DNA from: Pseudonocardia sp. T1-2H
GTDB lineage: Bacteria; Actinomycetota; Actinomycetes; Mycobacteriales; Pseudonocardiaceae
Length of the DNA stretch: 64,000 nucleotides
Assembly (NCBI RefSeq): GCF_038039215.1
Contig: NZ_JBBPCL010000001.1
Location: forward strand, 1-64,000
Direction of reading: 5' to 3'
The notes under the pieces were generated by a model that saw only the letters and a list, made by a program, of their open reading frames with translations, did no database searches and was not told the origin of the DNA. The number at the start of each line of letters is the position of its first letter. The first letter of the stretch is position 1. Shown here piece after piece: positions 41,612 to 51,761 of this stretch. The translations under genes and the position numbers were made by a program.

Positions 41612-42457
41612 CTACGCGGTCAGTGACGCCGCATGGTCCGGCACCGACCGCGACACCTCGCGCGGAGGCCGCTGGTAACCGCGGCCCTCGGGGCGCTCGG
41701 GGATCGAGAGTTGCGGACGTTCGACCGGCTGCCAGGGAACGCTCGAGAGCAGGTGGTGGATCATGTTCAGCCGGGCGTTGCGCTTGTCCTCGGCCTCCAC
41801 GACGAACCACGGCGACGTGTCCGTGTCGGTGTGCGCCAGCATGTCGTCCTTGGCCTGGGAGTAGTCGTCCCAGCGCGTGATCGACTCCAGGTCCATCGGT
41901 GAGAGCTTCCACTGCTTGAGCGGATTCCCGAGGCGGTCGCGGAATCGTCGCTCCTGCTCACGGTCGCTGACCGAGAACCAGTACTTGCGCAACAGGATGC
42001 CGTCCTCGATCAGCAGGTTCTCGAAGATCGGGGTCTGCCGCATGAAGCGTTCGTACTCCTGAGGCGTGCAGAACCCCATGACCCGCTCGACACCGGCGCG
42101 GTTGTACCAGCTGCGGTCCAGGAGCACGATCTCGCCGGCCGCCGGCAGGTGGTCGATATAGCGCTGGAAGTACCACTGCGTCCGTTCCCGTTCGGTCGGT
42201 GCCGGAAGTGCGACGATCCGGCAGATCCGGGGGTTGAGGTGCGCGGAGACCCGCTGGATCGTGCCCCCCTTCCCTGCGGCGTCCCGGCCTTCGAAGATCA
42301 CGACGAGGCGGGTGCCGGTGACTTTCACCCATTCCTGCATCTGGACCAGGTCACCCTGCAGCCGGAGCAGTTCCCGTTCGTAGACAGCTTTGGGGACCCG
42401 CTCGGACTTCTCGGGACGGGACTTCGTTCCTGGTGTGCTGCCGCTCGATCTCGCCAT
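41612..42457 (-). CDS. ppk2: Polyphosphate kinase 2 (class I), 281 aa
   Basis: Transfers phosphate between polyphosphate and nucleoside diphosphates. Walker A is FEGRDAAGKGGTI (about 55-67), Walker B-like IVLLDRSWYNRAGVE near 120, and the lid Arg cluster REQERRFRDR near 172. The single domain and 281-aa length fit class I PPK2. Start ATG 42457. The basic N-terminal tail (20 residues) is typical of actinobacterial members. Confidence 0.93.
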   Translation of the reverse strand: MARSSGSTPGTKSRPEKSERVPKAVYERELLRLQGDLVQMQEWVKVTGTRLVVIFEGRDAAGKGGTIQRVSAHLNPRICRIVALPAPTERERTQWYFQRYIDHLPAAGEIVLLDRSWYNRAGVERVMGFCTPQEYERFMRQTPIFENLLIEDGILLRKYWFSVSDREQERRFRDRLGNPLKQWKLSPMDLESITRWDDYSQAKDDMLAHTDTDTSPWFVVEAEDKRNARLNMIHHLLSSVPWQPVERPQLSIPERPEGRGYQRPPREVSRSVPDHAASLTA

Positions 42458-42520
42458 TGGCGAAGTCTCACATTTCCGCCGTACGACGAGAAGCGATTCG
42501 CCGCTGCATCGCTCCCGTCG

Positions 42521-43104
42521 TCAGAGACCCCGGGCCCAGCCGGCGAGCCGCTCGACGTTGCGCGCGTTGACGCCGTGGTCGACCAGCGTCCAGGGCATCG
42601 CAGACCTGCTCGTGATCGTGACGTCCGTGGCGAAGCCGAACCTCTGCGCCGCCGTGATCTCGATCCGCTCGCCCCAGCTCCGCCAGGACATGCCGACCCG
42701 GAGAGCGAGCGTGCCCGCCTCGGGATCGATCGAGGTGACCTCGGCCCGGGGGAGGGCCGCGGCCGCTCCGGCACCGCGACGCAGCACCTCGGCGGCGGGG
42801 ACCCCGACGGGGATCGTCGCTCTCGCGACGCCGGCCCGGCCCGTGGTCTCCGTGCCGAGGGTCCGGCGCTCTCCCCGGAGTTGCATGCCGCCGAGGACCA
42901 GCGACATCGCCCTCCCGAAGAACACTCCCGCGACGACCGCGGCGACGGCGATGATCCCCAGCCCGCCCGGCCCCGGGGGAGGGTGCCGGCGAGGGTGAAC
43001 CACGCGCCCCAGAGGACAGCGAACGGGATTCCGGTCGCCAGGGCGAGCCGCAGGTGCGAACGGCGGCGCGGGCCGGCCGGGGCGGGTCCGGGACGAAGGG
43101 TCAT
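42521..43104 (-). CDS. Two-helix membrane protein, frameshifted as written
   Basis: From ATG 43104 the frame gives a basic N-terminus and a first membrane helix (ATGIPFAVLWGAWFTLAG). The second helix (GIIAVAAVVAGVFFG) and a soluble domain of about 130 residues (EVTSIDPEAGTLALRVGMSW) are one frame away. The join is at the G-run 42976-42980, where one extra base restores a 194-residue protein. The family is unknown to me. A sequencing error is the simplest explanation. Confidence 0.65.
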
Positions 43105-43241
43105 GGCCGCTCCTCGATCGGGGCCCCTGCTCGGGGCGGGATGGAGGAAGCGTGCTGGCCGGAGCCTCGGCGGGCCATGGGGTGTCCCCTGCCGCGTACG
43201 AGGGCGCGCCCCGTCCGGCAGAGTGCCGGCCCCGGAGACGG

Positions 43242-43277
43242 GCTCGGCCCGGCCGGCGTACACCGGTCGGGCCGAGC
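43242..43277 (-). terminator. Hairpin downstream of the glnN remnant
   Basis: A 10-bp stem (GCTCGGCCCG / CGGGCCGAGC) with a 16-base loop lies 18 bases past the glnN stop on the minus strand. It is probably the old terminator of that gene. Confidence 0.55.
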
Positions 43278-43294
43278 GGGGCCGGTCCGCGTGA

Positions 43295-43965
43295 TCAGAG
43301 GATGAAGAGCATCTCCTGGTAGGTCGGCAGCGGCCACAGGTCGTCCGCCACGATCCCCTCGAGGGTGTCCGCGGCCGCGCGCACCGCGGCCATGGCCGCG
43401 GTGCGCCTCGTTCTGCGCGTGCTCGGCCTCGGCGAGGGCGGTCTCGCCCGCGTCCGCCGCGAGGGCCCCCTGAGCTCGGCGAGCGCCGCGCGCAGGGCGG
43501 TCAGCGGCTCCGTGACCTCGGCGAGGCTCGCGGTCTCCACCTCGACCCCGGCGGCCTTGAGGGCCCCGATGTTGGTCGCGACCTCGCTCTGGTGGCGGAC
43601 CGCGGCCGGCAGGATCGAGGTGGTGCCGACCTCCGAGGTCAGCCGCGCCTCGACGCCGATCGTCAGCGCGACTGCTCCAGGCCGACCTCGTAGCGGCTGT
43701 GCATCTCGCGGTGGTTGAAGACCTTGTACTTCTCGAACAGGTCCATCGCCGACTCGGTGACGAGCTCGGGCAGCGCGTCGAGCGTCGTGCGCAGGTTCGG
43801 CAGCCCGCGGTCGGCGGCCTCGATCTGCCACTTGTCCGAGTAGCCGTCGCCGTTGAACACCACCGCGCCGTGGGTGGTGATGATCTGGGTCAGGAGGTTC
43901 TGCACCGCGGTGTCGAACTCGGTCCCGTCGGCGACCGCGTTCTCCAGCGTCGTGGCGCAGTGGTC
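43295..43965 (-). pseudogene. glnN: Type III glutamine synthetase (glnN), C-terminal remnant
   Basis: The minus strand encodes the GlnN C-terminus: FNGDGYSDKWQIEAADRGLP, ALPELVTESAMDLFEKY, MHSRYEVGLEQ, then after a shift near 43675 LTIGVEARLTSEVG...ILPAAVRHQ, and the typical end LWPLPTYQEMLFIL. A further stretch near 43440-43470 is in a third frame (LAADAGETALAEAEHAQNEAH) and returns near 43390. The upstream ~500 residues are absent, with unrelated sequence beyond 43965. Even if some shifts are read errors, the gene is truncated and inactive. Confidence 0.75.
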
Positions 43966-44252
43966 GGAACGCTACGAAGCCCCTGTGGCCAGGGTGTTTC
44001 CGGCGCGTGAGGGGCGAGGTCCGGCTACGAGCGTTCCTCAGCGGGGTGCCGGACGGACCAGCTGCGACGTCCCCCGGACGGACGCAGGGCCACGTACGTC
44101 CGGAGCAGCGCTCGCCGCAGACGATCTCGGGCGCTCGCCCGCAGGCGCTCGTCGGGCCGGGCCGGCGTCACGGCACCCTTCTACGCGACGCGCGGCGCGA
44201 CGGTCGCAGAATTCAGGAGCGCCCCCGGGCCGACGGTCCCGGGCCGGGGCAG

Positions 44253-45038
44253 CTACTTCGCGACCAGCTCGTGCCGGCGCAGGGCGTCCACGTCGATCTC
44301 GTCCAGGGACCTGACGACGATGTCCGCGCCCTGGGCCGCGAGGGCGTCGAAGTCGTCCGCCCGCGAGACCCCCACCGCCGCCATCCCGCCGGCCTTGGCG
44401 GCCTGGATCCCGCTCACGGCGTCCTCCACCACGAACACCTGCGCCGGGGCGTAGCCGAGCTCGTCGGCGGCGGTCAGGAAGATCTCGGGGTGCGGCTTGC
44501 CGTGGGCGAAGTCCCGGCCGGAGATGTCGACGTCGAAGGCGTCGAGCAGGGTCAGGCGGGGCGTCAGGAAGTCGTAGGAGAGGCCTTCCTGCTCCGCGAA
44601 CGTGTCCAGCCGGATCTGCCGGAGGAACAGCCCGGCGTTCTTCGACGAGGACGCCGCCGCGATGCGCAGCCCGGCGTCCTTGCAGGCCAGGACGAACCGC
44701 AGCGCATCCGGGTAGGCGCGGAAGTCACCGTCCTCGATCAGCTTCACCAGGATGTCCTGTTTGTGCGCTCCGTAGACGTCCGCCCGGCTCTCGGCGTCCG
44801 GCACGTCGAAGTACTGCAGGGCCGCCAGCGCCCCCGCCCGGCGCGGCTTGCCGGACATCTGCTCCTGGTAGACCTGCGAGGTGAAGGCCTCCGGCGACCA
44901 GCTCGTGGACGGTGCGACGTCCGCCCACTCGCCCTCCATGAGCTCGCGCAGGGAGTCCTTCCAGGCGCGTTCGTGGGGTGAGTCGACCAGCACCCCGTCG
45001 ACGTCGAAGATCGCTCCGGAGAATCCGTCACCCGTCAT
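44253..45038 (-). CDS. HAD-superfamily phosphatase, beta-phosphoglucomutase-like, 261 aa
   Basis: HAD subfamily IA: FDVDGVLVDS (Asp11 nucleophile, Asp13 acid/base), AAASSSKN (motif II), KPHPEIFL (motif III Lys) and VVEDAVSGIQAAKAGG (motif IV). The cap insert (about 20-110) is longer than in simple phosphatases, as in beta-phosphoglucomutases that isomerise sugar phosphates. It is 28 bases downstream of a sugar porter on the same strand, supporting sugar metabolism. No GH65 phosphorylase is present, so the substrate is open. Confidence 0.85.
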   Translation of the reverse strand: MTGDGFSGAIFDVDGVLVDSPHERAWKDSLRELMEGEWADVAPSTSWSPEAFTSQVYQEQMSGKPRRAGALAALQYFDVPDAESRADVYGAHKQDILVKLIEDGDFRAYPDALRFVLACKDAGLRIAAASSSKNAGLFLRQIRLDTFAEQEGLSYDFLTPRLTLLDAFDVDISGRDFAHGKPHPEIFLTAADELGYAPAQVFVVEDAVSGIQAAKAGGMAAVGVSRADDFDALAAQGADIVVRSLDEIDVDALRRHELVAK

Positions 45039-45066
45039 GGGGGCTTCCTACCCCAAGATCGGTTCG

Positions 45067-46488
45067 TCACACCATGTCTTCGAGCTCGCGTCCCTTCGTC
45101 TCCCGCACGAACTTGAACACGAAGAGGATCGAGACGAAGGCGAAGAACGTGTAGATGCCGTAGGCGAGGCCGAGGCCGACGGAGGCGAGGGACGGGAACG
45201 TCGTCGAGATGACGAAGTTCGCGACCCACTGCGCGGCGGCGGACAGCGCGAGGGCCATGGCCCGGATCCGGTTGTTGAACATCTCGCCCAGCAGCACCCA
45301 GACGACCGGACCCCAGGTCGCGCCGAAGAACACGACGTAGAGGTTGGCCGCGATGAGGGCGATCGGAGCGGCGCCGCCGAGGGTCGGGGTCCCGTTGATG
45401 ACGGGCGCGGTGCCGAACAGCACCGCGAGCGTGCCCAGGCAGACGAACTGTCCGATGGCGCCGACGAGCAGCAGCGGCCTGCGGCCGATGCGGTCCACGA
45501 GGGCGATGGCGATGATCGTCGTGAGGATGTTGGTGACGGAGGTGATGACCGTGATGGCCAGCGAGTCCTGCTCGGTGAAGCCGACGGCCTGCCACAGCAC
45601 CGAGGAGTAGTAGAAGATCACGTTGATGCCGGTGAACTGCTGGAACACCGAGAGGCCGATGCCGACCCAGACGATCGGCAGCAGCCCGAGCGCCGGCCCG
45701 CGGACGGTGGCGAAGGTGCCGCGGCCGGCGGCGCTGCCCAGCGTGCGGACGATCTCCTTGATCTTCTCGTCGACGTCCCCGCCCACGAAGCGGCGCAGCA
45801 CGTCCGCCGCCCTGTGCAAGTCCCTCTTGGCGACCAGGTAGCGCGGGGACTCCGGGATCGTCAGCGCCAGACCGCCGTAGGCGAACGCGGGGACCAGCAG
45901 CGACAGGAACATCCAGCGCCACGTCGCGAGCCCGAACCACAGCGGGGCCTCGGCGCTGCCGGAGAACGCGACCAGCGCGAAGTCCACCAGCAGCGCGACG
46001 AAGATGCCGGTGACGATCGCGAACTGCTGCAACGAGCCGAGCCGCCCGCGCAACCTGGCGGGGGAGATCTCGGCGATGTAGGCCGGCGCGATCACCGACG
46101 CGGCCCCCACGCCGAGGCCGCCGACGAGCCGCCAGAAAGCGAGGTCCCAGATGCTGAAGGCGAAGCCCGAGCCGAGTGCGCTCACCGCGAAGAGCACCGC
46201 CGCGATCACCATGACCCGGATCCGCCCGTACCGGTCACCCAGCCCGCCGGCGAACCAGGCGCCGATCGCGGAGCCGACCAGCGCCGCCGACACCGCCAAG
46301 CCCAGGACGACCGGGTTGGCGTGGAACTGTTTCCCGACCGCGCCGACCGCGCCGTTGATGACGGCGGTGTCGTAGCCGAACAGGAACCCGCCGAGCGCCG
46401 CGGTCCCGGCGACGAGCACCGTCCGCGCCGTGTTGGGGCCCGACACCCGGGTCGGTGATCCGCCGGCGTTCTCGGGAGTGGCGACCAT
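45067..46488 (-). CDS. Sugar porter family MFS transporter, 473 aa
   Basis: Twelve membrane helices with the complete sugar-porter signature: GGFLFGYDTAVINGA (about 33-47), GDRYGRIR, PESPRYLVAK, FQQFTGINVIFYYS and DRIGRRPLLL. These proteins import hexoses or pentoses with H+. The HAD gene follows on the same strand, so both probably serve one sugar. Start ATG 46488. Confidence 0.93.
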   Translation of the reverse strand: MVATPENAGGSPTRVSGPNTARTVLVAGTAALGGFLFGYDTAVINGAVGAVGKQFHANPVVLGLAVSAALVGSAIGAWFAGGLGDRYGRIRVMVIAAVLFAVSALGSGFAFSIWDLAFWRLVGGLGVGAASVIAPAYIAEISPARLRGRLGSLQQFAIVTGIFVALLVDFALVAFSGSAEAPLWFGLATWRWMFLSLLVPAFAYGGLALTIPESPRYLVAKRDLHRAADVLRRFVGGDVDEKIKEIVRTLGSAAGRGTFATVRGPALGLLPIVWVGIGLSVFQQFTGINVIFYYSSVLWQAVGFTEQDSLAITVITSVTNILTTIIAIALVDRIGRRPLLLVGAIGQFVCLGTLAVLFGTAPVINGTPTLGGAAPIALIAANLYVVFFGATWGPVVWVLLGEMFNNRIRAMALALSAAAQWVANFVISTTFPSLASVGLGLAYGIYTFFAFVSILFVFKFVRETKGRELEDMV

Positions 46489-46657
46489 GTGGATCTCCCC
46501 GGGTCCCTGGCCGGAACGCGCTCACCCTGCCCTGTCGGGCGTGTCCCGCCGGGGGTCGAGTGTGAGCTGGCTCATACAAGACCGCAAGAGGAGACGCCGT
46601 CACAGGCTGCACCGGTCCGGCTCCCGGCCGGGCGACCTCGTCGACCGGAGTAGCCTG

Positions 46658-48291
46658 ATGGCACAGACCAGGTGGACTACAGGAGTGGGACGGACGTTGT
46701 CGCAGAGCGTGTCGCAGGTCGTGAACGAGGCCGCGCGGCGCAGGACCTTCGCCGTCATCAGCCACCCGGACGCGGGCAAGTCCACGCTGACCGAGGCCCT
46801 GGCCCTGCACGCCGAGGCCATCGACTCCGCCGGTGCCGTCCACGGCAAGGCCGGCCGGCGCGGCGTCACCTCGGACTGGATGGAGATGGAACGCGCCCGC
46901 GGGATCTCGGTCAGCTCCGCGGTGCTGCAGTTCGTCTTCAAGGACACCGTGATCAACCTGCTGGACACACCGGGCCACGGTGACTTCTCCGAGGACACCT
47001 ACCGGGTGCTCGCCGCCGTCGACGCGGCCGTGATGCTGCTGGACGCGGCGAAAGGCCTCGAGCCCCAGACGCTGAAGCTGTTCGACGTGTGCCGCGCGCG
47101 CAAGATCCCGGTGCTCACGTTCGTCAACAAATGGGACCGGCCGGGCCGGGAGCCGCTGGAGCTCCTCGACGAGATCGAGCAGACCATCGGCCTGCGCCCG
47201 ATGCCCCTGACCTGGCCGCTCGGGATCGCGGGCGAGCTGCAGGGCCTCATCGAGTGCGAGACCGGCGAGTTCACCCGCTTCACCCGCTCCGCCGGCGGCG
47301 CCACGAAGGCGACGGCCGAGCCGGTCGCCGCGGAGGTCATCGCGGCCGAGGAGCCGCAGCCCTGGGCCGCCGCGCAGGACGAGCTGGCGCTGCTCGCCGA
47401 GATCGGCGCGGGCTACGACGAGAAGGACTTCCTCGCCGGTGTCGCGACGCCGGTGATGTTCGGGGCGGCGCTGTCGAACATCGGCGTCGGCCGGCTGCTG
47501 GACGCGCTCGTCGAGCTTGCCCCGGCACCGGCGGAGCGGGAGGACGCGGACGGGGTGCCGCGCGCGCTCGACACCCCGCTGTCCGGGCTGATCTTCAAGG
47601 TGCAGGCCGGGATGGACCCCGCGCACCGGGACCGCATGGCCTACCTGCGGATCGCCTCCGGGCGGTTCGAGCGCGGCATGGTCCTCACGCACGCCGCCAC
47701 CGGGAAGCCGTTCGCCACGAAGTACGCCCAGTCCGTCTTCGGGCAGACCCGGACCACGGTCGAGGAGGCCTTCCCGGGGGACATCGTCGGGCTGGTCAAC
47801 GCCACCGCGCTGCGCCCGGGGGACACCCTCTACGAGGCCGACCCGGTCGAGTTCCCGACGATCCCGAGCTTCTCCCCGAGCACTTCGCGGTGGCGCGGTG
47901 CGCGGACACGGGCAAGCAGAAGCAGTTCCGCCGCGGCATCGACCAGCTCGACGGCGAGGGGGTCATCCAGGTGCTCCGCTCGGACCGTCGCGGTGACCAG
48001 GCGCCGGTGCTCGCCGCCGTCGGCCCGCTGCAGTTCGACGTCGTCACCGCGCGGCTGGAGGGCGAGTTCAAGGCCCCGGTCACGCTGGAGAACCTGAGCT
48101 ACCAGCTCGCCCGCCGTACGGACGCCGAGGGCGAGCAGGCGCTGGCCTCGCAGTCCGAGGTCGAGGTGCTGCGTCGTACGGACGGCACCTACCTCGCGGT
48201 GTTCAGCAACAAGTGGCGCCTCGACATCGTGCAGCGCAAGTTCCCGGACATCATGCTCGAGGCGCTGCCGGCGGGCACCACGCCGAGCTGA
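46658..48291 (+). CDS. prfC: Peptide chain release factor 3, frameshifted as written
   Basis: GTPase that recycles RF1/RF2 after termination. G1 is SHPDAGKST, G2 RRGVTSDWMEMERARGISV, G3 DTPGHGDF and G4 NKWDRP. The frame changes at the C-run 47874-47877: before it FPTIPSFS, after it PEHFAVARCADTGKQKQ, both correct for RF3; one added C restores a protein of about 544 aa. Start ATG 46658 has GGAG 8 bases upstream, but TTG 46697 would fit the usual shorter N-terminus. The break is probably a read error. An EF-G-like GTPase role is otherwise standard. Confidence 0.88.
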
Positions 48292-48356
48292 GAGCTCTAC
48301 TGATCGGGCGTTCAGTTGTCTAGGGTGGGTCCGACCCGACTCACCGAGGAGCGCCC

Positions 48357-49133
48357 GTGCCCGACTTCCCGCTGCCCAACGCCTCGTCGGACCTCACCGG
48401 CCAGGCGGCCCTGGTCACCGGGGCCTCGTCCGGGCTCGGGCGGCGGTTCGCGGAGGTCCTCGCCGCGGCGGGCGCGAGTGTCGTCGTCGCGGGCCGGCGG
48501 GTGGACCGGCTCGAGGAGCTGGTCGCGGAGATCGTCGCGCGGGGCGGCAAGGCCGCCGCGGTGACGGTCGACGTCTCGGACGTCGCGTCCCTGCCCGACG
48601 CCGTAGCCCGGGCCGAGGCCGCCTTCGGGACCCTCACGATCCTCGTCAACAATGCGGGGATCCCGGACGCCCAGCGCGCCCACAAGATGTCGCTCGAGCT
48701 GATCGACGCCGTGTTCGACACGAACCTGCGCGGCCCGTACGTGCTGGCCTGCGAGGTCGCGCGGCGGCTGATCGAGGCGGAGCGGCCGGGCCGGATCGTC
48801 AACCTGTCCTCGATGGGATCGTTCGACTACGGGGGCAACGGTGCCGCGCTGTACTCGATCACCAAGGCGGGGATCAACCGCATGACCGAGGCCCTGGCCG
48901 TCGAGTGGGCGCGGTACGGGATCAACGTCAACGCCATCGCCCCCGGGGCGTTCTCCTCGGAGATGATGGACGGGATGATCGAGCGGATCGGGGAGTTCTG
49001 GAAGTCCACCCCGCGCAGGCGCCTCGGGCTGCCGCCGCAGCTGGACAGCACGCTCCTCTACCTCGTCTCGCCGGCCTCCGAGGCGGTCACGGGCACGATC
49101 GTCAAGGTCGACGACGGGCAGGGAAGCCGCTGA
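48357..49133 (+). CDS. Short-chain dehydrogenase/reductase, 258 aa
   Basis: Classical SDR. TGASSGLGRRFAE binds NAD(P); VDVSDVAS and NNAGIPD follow; the catalytic set is Ser (NLSSMGS), Tyr and Lys in YSITKAG. GTG 48357 follows GAGGAG at a normal distance. The C-terminal VTGTIVKVDDGQ is canonical. It is 20 bases upstream of the acetoacetyl-CoA synthetase gene and might be a 3-hydroxyacyl or 3-hydroxybutyrate-type dehydrogenase, but substrate is not readable. Confidence 0.9.
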   Translation: MPDFPLPNASSDLTGQAALVTGASSGLGRRFAEVLAAAGASVVVAGRRVDRLEELVAEIVARGGKAAAVTVDVSDVASLPDAVARAEAAFGTLTILVNNAGIPDAQRAHKMSLELIDAVFDTNLRGPYVLACEVARRLIEAERPGRIVNLSSMGSFDYGGNGAALYSITKAGINRMTEALAVEWARYGINVNAIAPGAFSSEMMDGMIERIGEFWKSTPRRRLGLPPQLDSTLLYLVSPASEAVTGTIVKVDDGQGSR

Positions 49134-49152
49134 CCGTGGCAGGCTCACAGAG

Positions 49153-51129
49153 GTGAGCACGCCGAACGACACCGGTGGCCCCGCGGTCCTGCGCCCGCCC
49201 GCCGACGACGTCCTGGACACCACCGCGCTGGGCCGCTACGTCCGGTGGCTGGCGACGGAACGCGGCCGCGAGTTCCGCAGCTACGACGAGCTGTGGCGCT
49301 GGTCCGTGGACGATCTCGAGGGCTTCTGGTCGTCGATCTGGGACCACTTCGGTGTCCGGGGCACCTACGACACCGTGCTCGGGGACCGGGACATGCCGGG
49401 TGCGCAGTGGTTCCCGGGCGCCACGCTGAACTACGCCGAGCACATGCTGGGCCTGCCCGAGGACGCGGACCGGACCGCGGTGATCGCGCGCTCGCAGACC
49501 CGCGGTCCCGTCGAGCTGACGTTCGCCGAGCTCACGGATCAGGTGGCGCGGGCCCGGGCGGGCCTGCGCCGGCTCGGCGTCGGTCGCGGGGACCGGGTCG
49601 TCGGGTTCCTGCCGAACATCCCGGAGGCGCTCGTCGCGTTCCTGGCGACGGCGTCCCTGGGCGCGGTCTGGGCGTCCTGCGCGCCGGAGTTCGGGGCGCG
49701 CAGTGTGATCGACCGGTTCGCGCAGATCGAGCCGACGGTGCTGGTCACGGTCGCGGGCTACACCTACGGCGCCAAGGAGATCGACAAGACCGCCGAGGTC
49801 GAGGCGGTGCGGGCCGGGCTGCCGACGCTGCGCCACGTCGTCGGCGTGGAGTACGGGCCGCACCGCGTCCCGGACGCCGTGAGCTGGGACGACCTGCTTG
49901 CCGAGACCGAGCCGCCGGCGTTCGAAGCGGTCCCGTTCGACCACCCGCTCTACGTGCTCTTCTCCTCCGGCACGACCGGCCTGCCGAAGGCGATCGTGCA
50001 CGGCCACGGCGGAATCCTGCTCGAGCACCTCAAGTCCGGCGCGTTCCAGCTGGACACGCGACCCGGCGACCACGTCCTGTGGTTCACCACCACCGCCTGG
50101 ACGATGTGGAACATCATCGTCTCGGGCCTGCTGCACCGGGCGGCCGTCGTCCTGGTCGACGGGAACCCGCTGTACCCGGACCTCACCGAGCAGTGGCGGA
50201 TCGCGGCGGAAACCGGGGTGTCCCTGCTGGGGACCAGCCCCGCCTACCTGATGTCCTGCCGCAAGGAGGGGATCGAACCGGCCCGCGAGGTGGATCTCTC
50301 GAAGCTCCGCATGCTCGGGATCACCGGCTCACCGTTGCCGGACGAGGGCTTCGAGTGGGCGCAGGAGCAGTTCGGGGACCGGGTGCTCGTCAACTCGATG
50401 AGCGGCGGCACGGACGTCTGCTCGGGGTTCGTCGCGGGCAACCCCTGGCTCCCGGTCTACCGCGGCGAGATCTCCGCCCCGTGCCTCGGGGTCGACGCGA
50501 CGGCGTTCGACCCGGAGGGCGAGGAGATCGTCGGGGAGCTGGGGGAGCTGGTGATCCGCAAGCCGATGCCGTCGATGCCGGTGCGGTTCTGGAACGACCC
50601 CGGCGACGAGCGCTACCGGTCGTCGTACTTCGAGGCCTACCCCGGGGTCTGGCGGCACGGGGACTGGGTCGTGATGTCCTCCCGCCGCACCTTCGTGATC
50701 AGCGGCCGCTCCGACGCCACGCTCAACCGCGGCGGCGTCCGGCTGGGCACGGCCGAGTTCTACTCGGTGGTCGAGGAGCTCCCCGAGGTCGCCGACAGCC
50801 TCGTCGTGCACCTGGAGGACAGCGGGGGAGGACCGGGTGAGCTGCTGCTGTTCGTCGCCCTGTCCGACGGCGCGGAGCTCGACGACGCGTTGCGCGCGCG
50901 GATCCGCGGCGCGCTGCGCACCGAGCTGTCCCCGCGGCACGTGCCGGACGACATCCGGGTCGTCCCGGCGGTGCCGCGCACGCTGACCGGCAAGAAGCTG
51001 GAGACCCCGATCAAGCAGATCCTGCGCGGCCGCCCGCCCGCCGAGGTGATCAGCGCCGACGCGGTCAGCGACTTCTCCGCCGTCGCCGCCTTCGCCACGC
51101 CAGACGCGGGGAGCGGGGACGACACGTGA
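49153..51129 (+). CDS. aacS: Acetoacetate-CoA ligase
   Basis: AMP-forming ligase that activates acetoacetate to acetoacetyl-CoA. The ~100-residue N-terminal ACAS domain (YDELWRWSVDDLEGFWSSIW) is followed by VLFSSGTTGLPKAIVH (about 272-287), WTMWNIIVSGLL and a C-terminal Lys motif TGKKLETPIKQ. The 658-residue length is typical of AacS rather than acetyl-CoA synthetase, which has a different N-terminus. It shares a GTGA overlap with the next gene. With the SDR upstream it may use 3-hydroxybutyrate from storage polymer. Confidence 0.92.
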   Translation: MSTPNDTGGPAVLRPPADDVLDTTALGRYVRWLATERGREFRSYDELWRWSVDDLEGFWSSIWDHFGVRGTYDTVLGDRDMPGAQWFPGATLNYAEHMLGLPEDADRTAVIARSQTRGPVELTFAELTDQVARARAGLRRLGVGRGDRVVGFLPNIPEALVAFLATASLGAVWASCAPEFGARSVIDRFAQIEPTVLVTVAGYTYGAKEIDKTAEVEAVRAGLPTLRHVVGVEYGPHRVPDAVSWDDLLAETEPPAFEAVPFDHPLYVLFSSGTTGLPKAIVHGHGGILLEHLKSGAFQLDTRPGDHVLWFTTTAWTMWNIIVSGLLHRAAVVLVDGNPLYPDLTEQWRIAAETGVSLLGTSPAYLMSCRKEGIEPAREVDLSKLRMLGITGSPLPDEGFEWAQEQFGDRVLVNSMSGGTDVCSGFVAGNPWLPVYRGEISAPCLGVDATAFDPEGEEIVGELGELVIRKPMPSMPVRFWNDPGDERYRSSYFEAYPGVWRHGDWVVMSSRRTFVISGRSDATLNRGGVRLGTAEFYSVVEELPEVADSLVVHLEDSGGGPGELLLFVALSDGAELDDALRARIRGALRTELSPRHVPDDIRVVPAVPRTLTGKKLETPIKQILRGRPPAEVISADAVSDFSAVAAFATPDAGSGDDT

Positions 51130-51761
51130 TCGGCGCGCGCGTCCTCGTCGCCGCGGCGGCCGGGGCGGCCGGCTGGGCGGTGCGGGACTACCGGAAGTGG
51201 CGCAGCCTCGGGCCCGGCGGGCTCCCGCCGAACGTCGCCGGGTGGATCACCGTCACCGGGATGCGGCTGCGAGGCCGGGACCCGTTCGAGCCGCTGGAAC
51301 CGGGCGAGGGCGACGTCAGCCGGATCCTGCTCGACCTCCCGCCGCGCGACGGGCAGCGGCCGGAGGTGGGCCCCCATCCCGTGCCGCACCGGGTGCTGGA
51401 CCAGCACGCGCCCGAGCCGGTGAAGGCGGCGCTGCAGGCCGTCGTCGCAGAGCTCGCGGTCCCGCCGTTGGAGATCCGGACCAGCGGCTGGGAGAAGCAC
51501 CACGACGCCCTCTGTGTGCGGGGCGGCCCCGAGATCGCCCACGTCCACCCGTCCGACGGGTCGATGCACGTGGTCCTCGGCGCCGTCGACGCCCGGGTCG
51601 TCGTCAAGCGGCGGTGGGGCGAGTACCACCCGCTGGCCGGAGTGATGCTCGGCCTGCCGGCGACGTACACGCTGCTCTACCCACCCCGGACGCTCGCCGA
51701 GGTCGAGGTGCTCCGCGTCGTCCTCACCGCCGCCGTCGAGCACGCCGTAAGCGGGACGTGA
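51126..51761 (+). CDS. DUF5519 (luciferase-domain-like) protein, 211 aa
   Basis: An N-terminal hydrophobic stretch (about 3-18) may anchor it. The DUF5519 core is in the C-terminal half: LEIRTSGWEKHHDALCVRGG and AHVHPSDGSMHVVLGAVDARVV, then GEYHPLAG. It is named for similarity to a domain in luciferase-family databases but has no known catalytic role. Start GTG 51126 overlaps the aacS stop, and its own stop overlaps the lspA start, so the three are translationally coupled. Confidence 0.85.
   Translation: MIGARVLVAAAAGAAGWAVRDYRKWRSLGPGGLPPNVAGWITVTGMRLRGRDPFEPLEPGEGDVSRILLDLPPRDGQRPEVGPHPVPHRVLDQHAPEPVKAALQAVVAELAVPPLEIRTSGWEKHHDALCVRGGPEIAHVHPSDGSMHVVLGAVDARVVVKRRWGEYHPLAGVMLGLPATYTLLYPPRTLAEVEVLRVVLTAAVEHAVSGT

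Noticed and set aside
44881..46458. A 525-codon plus frame
   Set aside because: Antisense to the sugar porter; Glu/Asp/Arg-rich with no domain.
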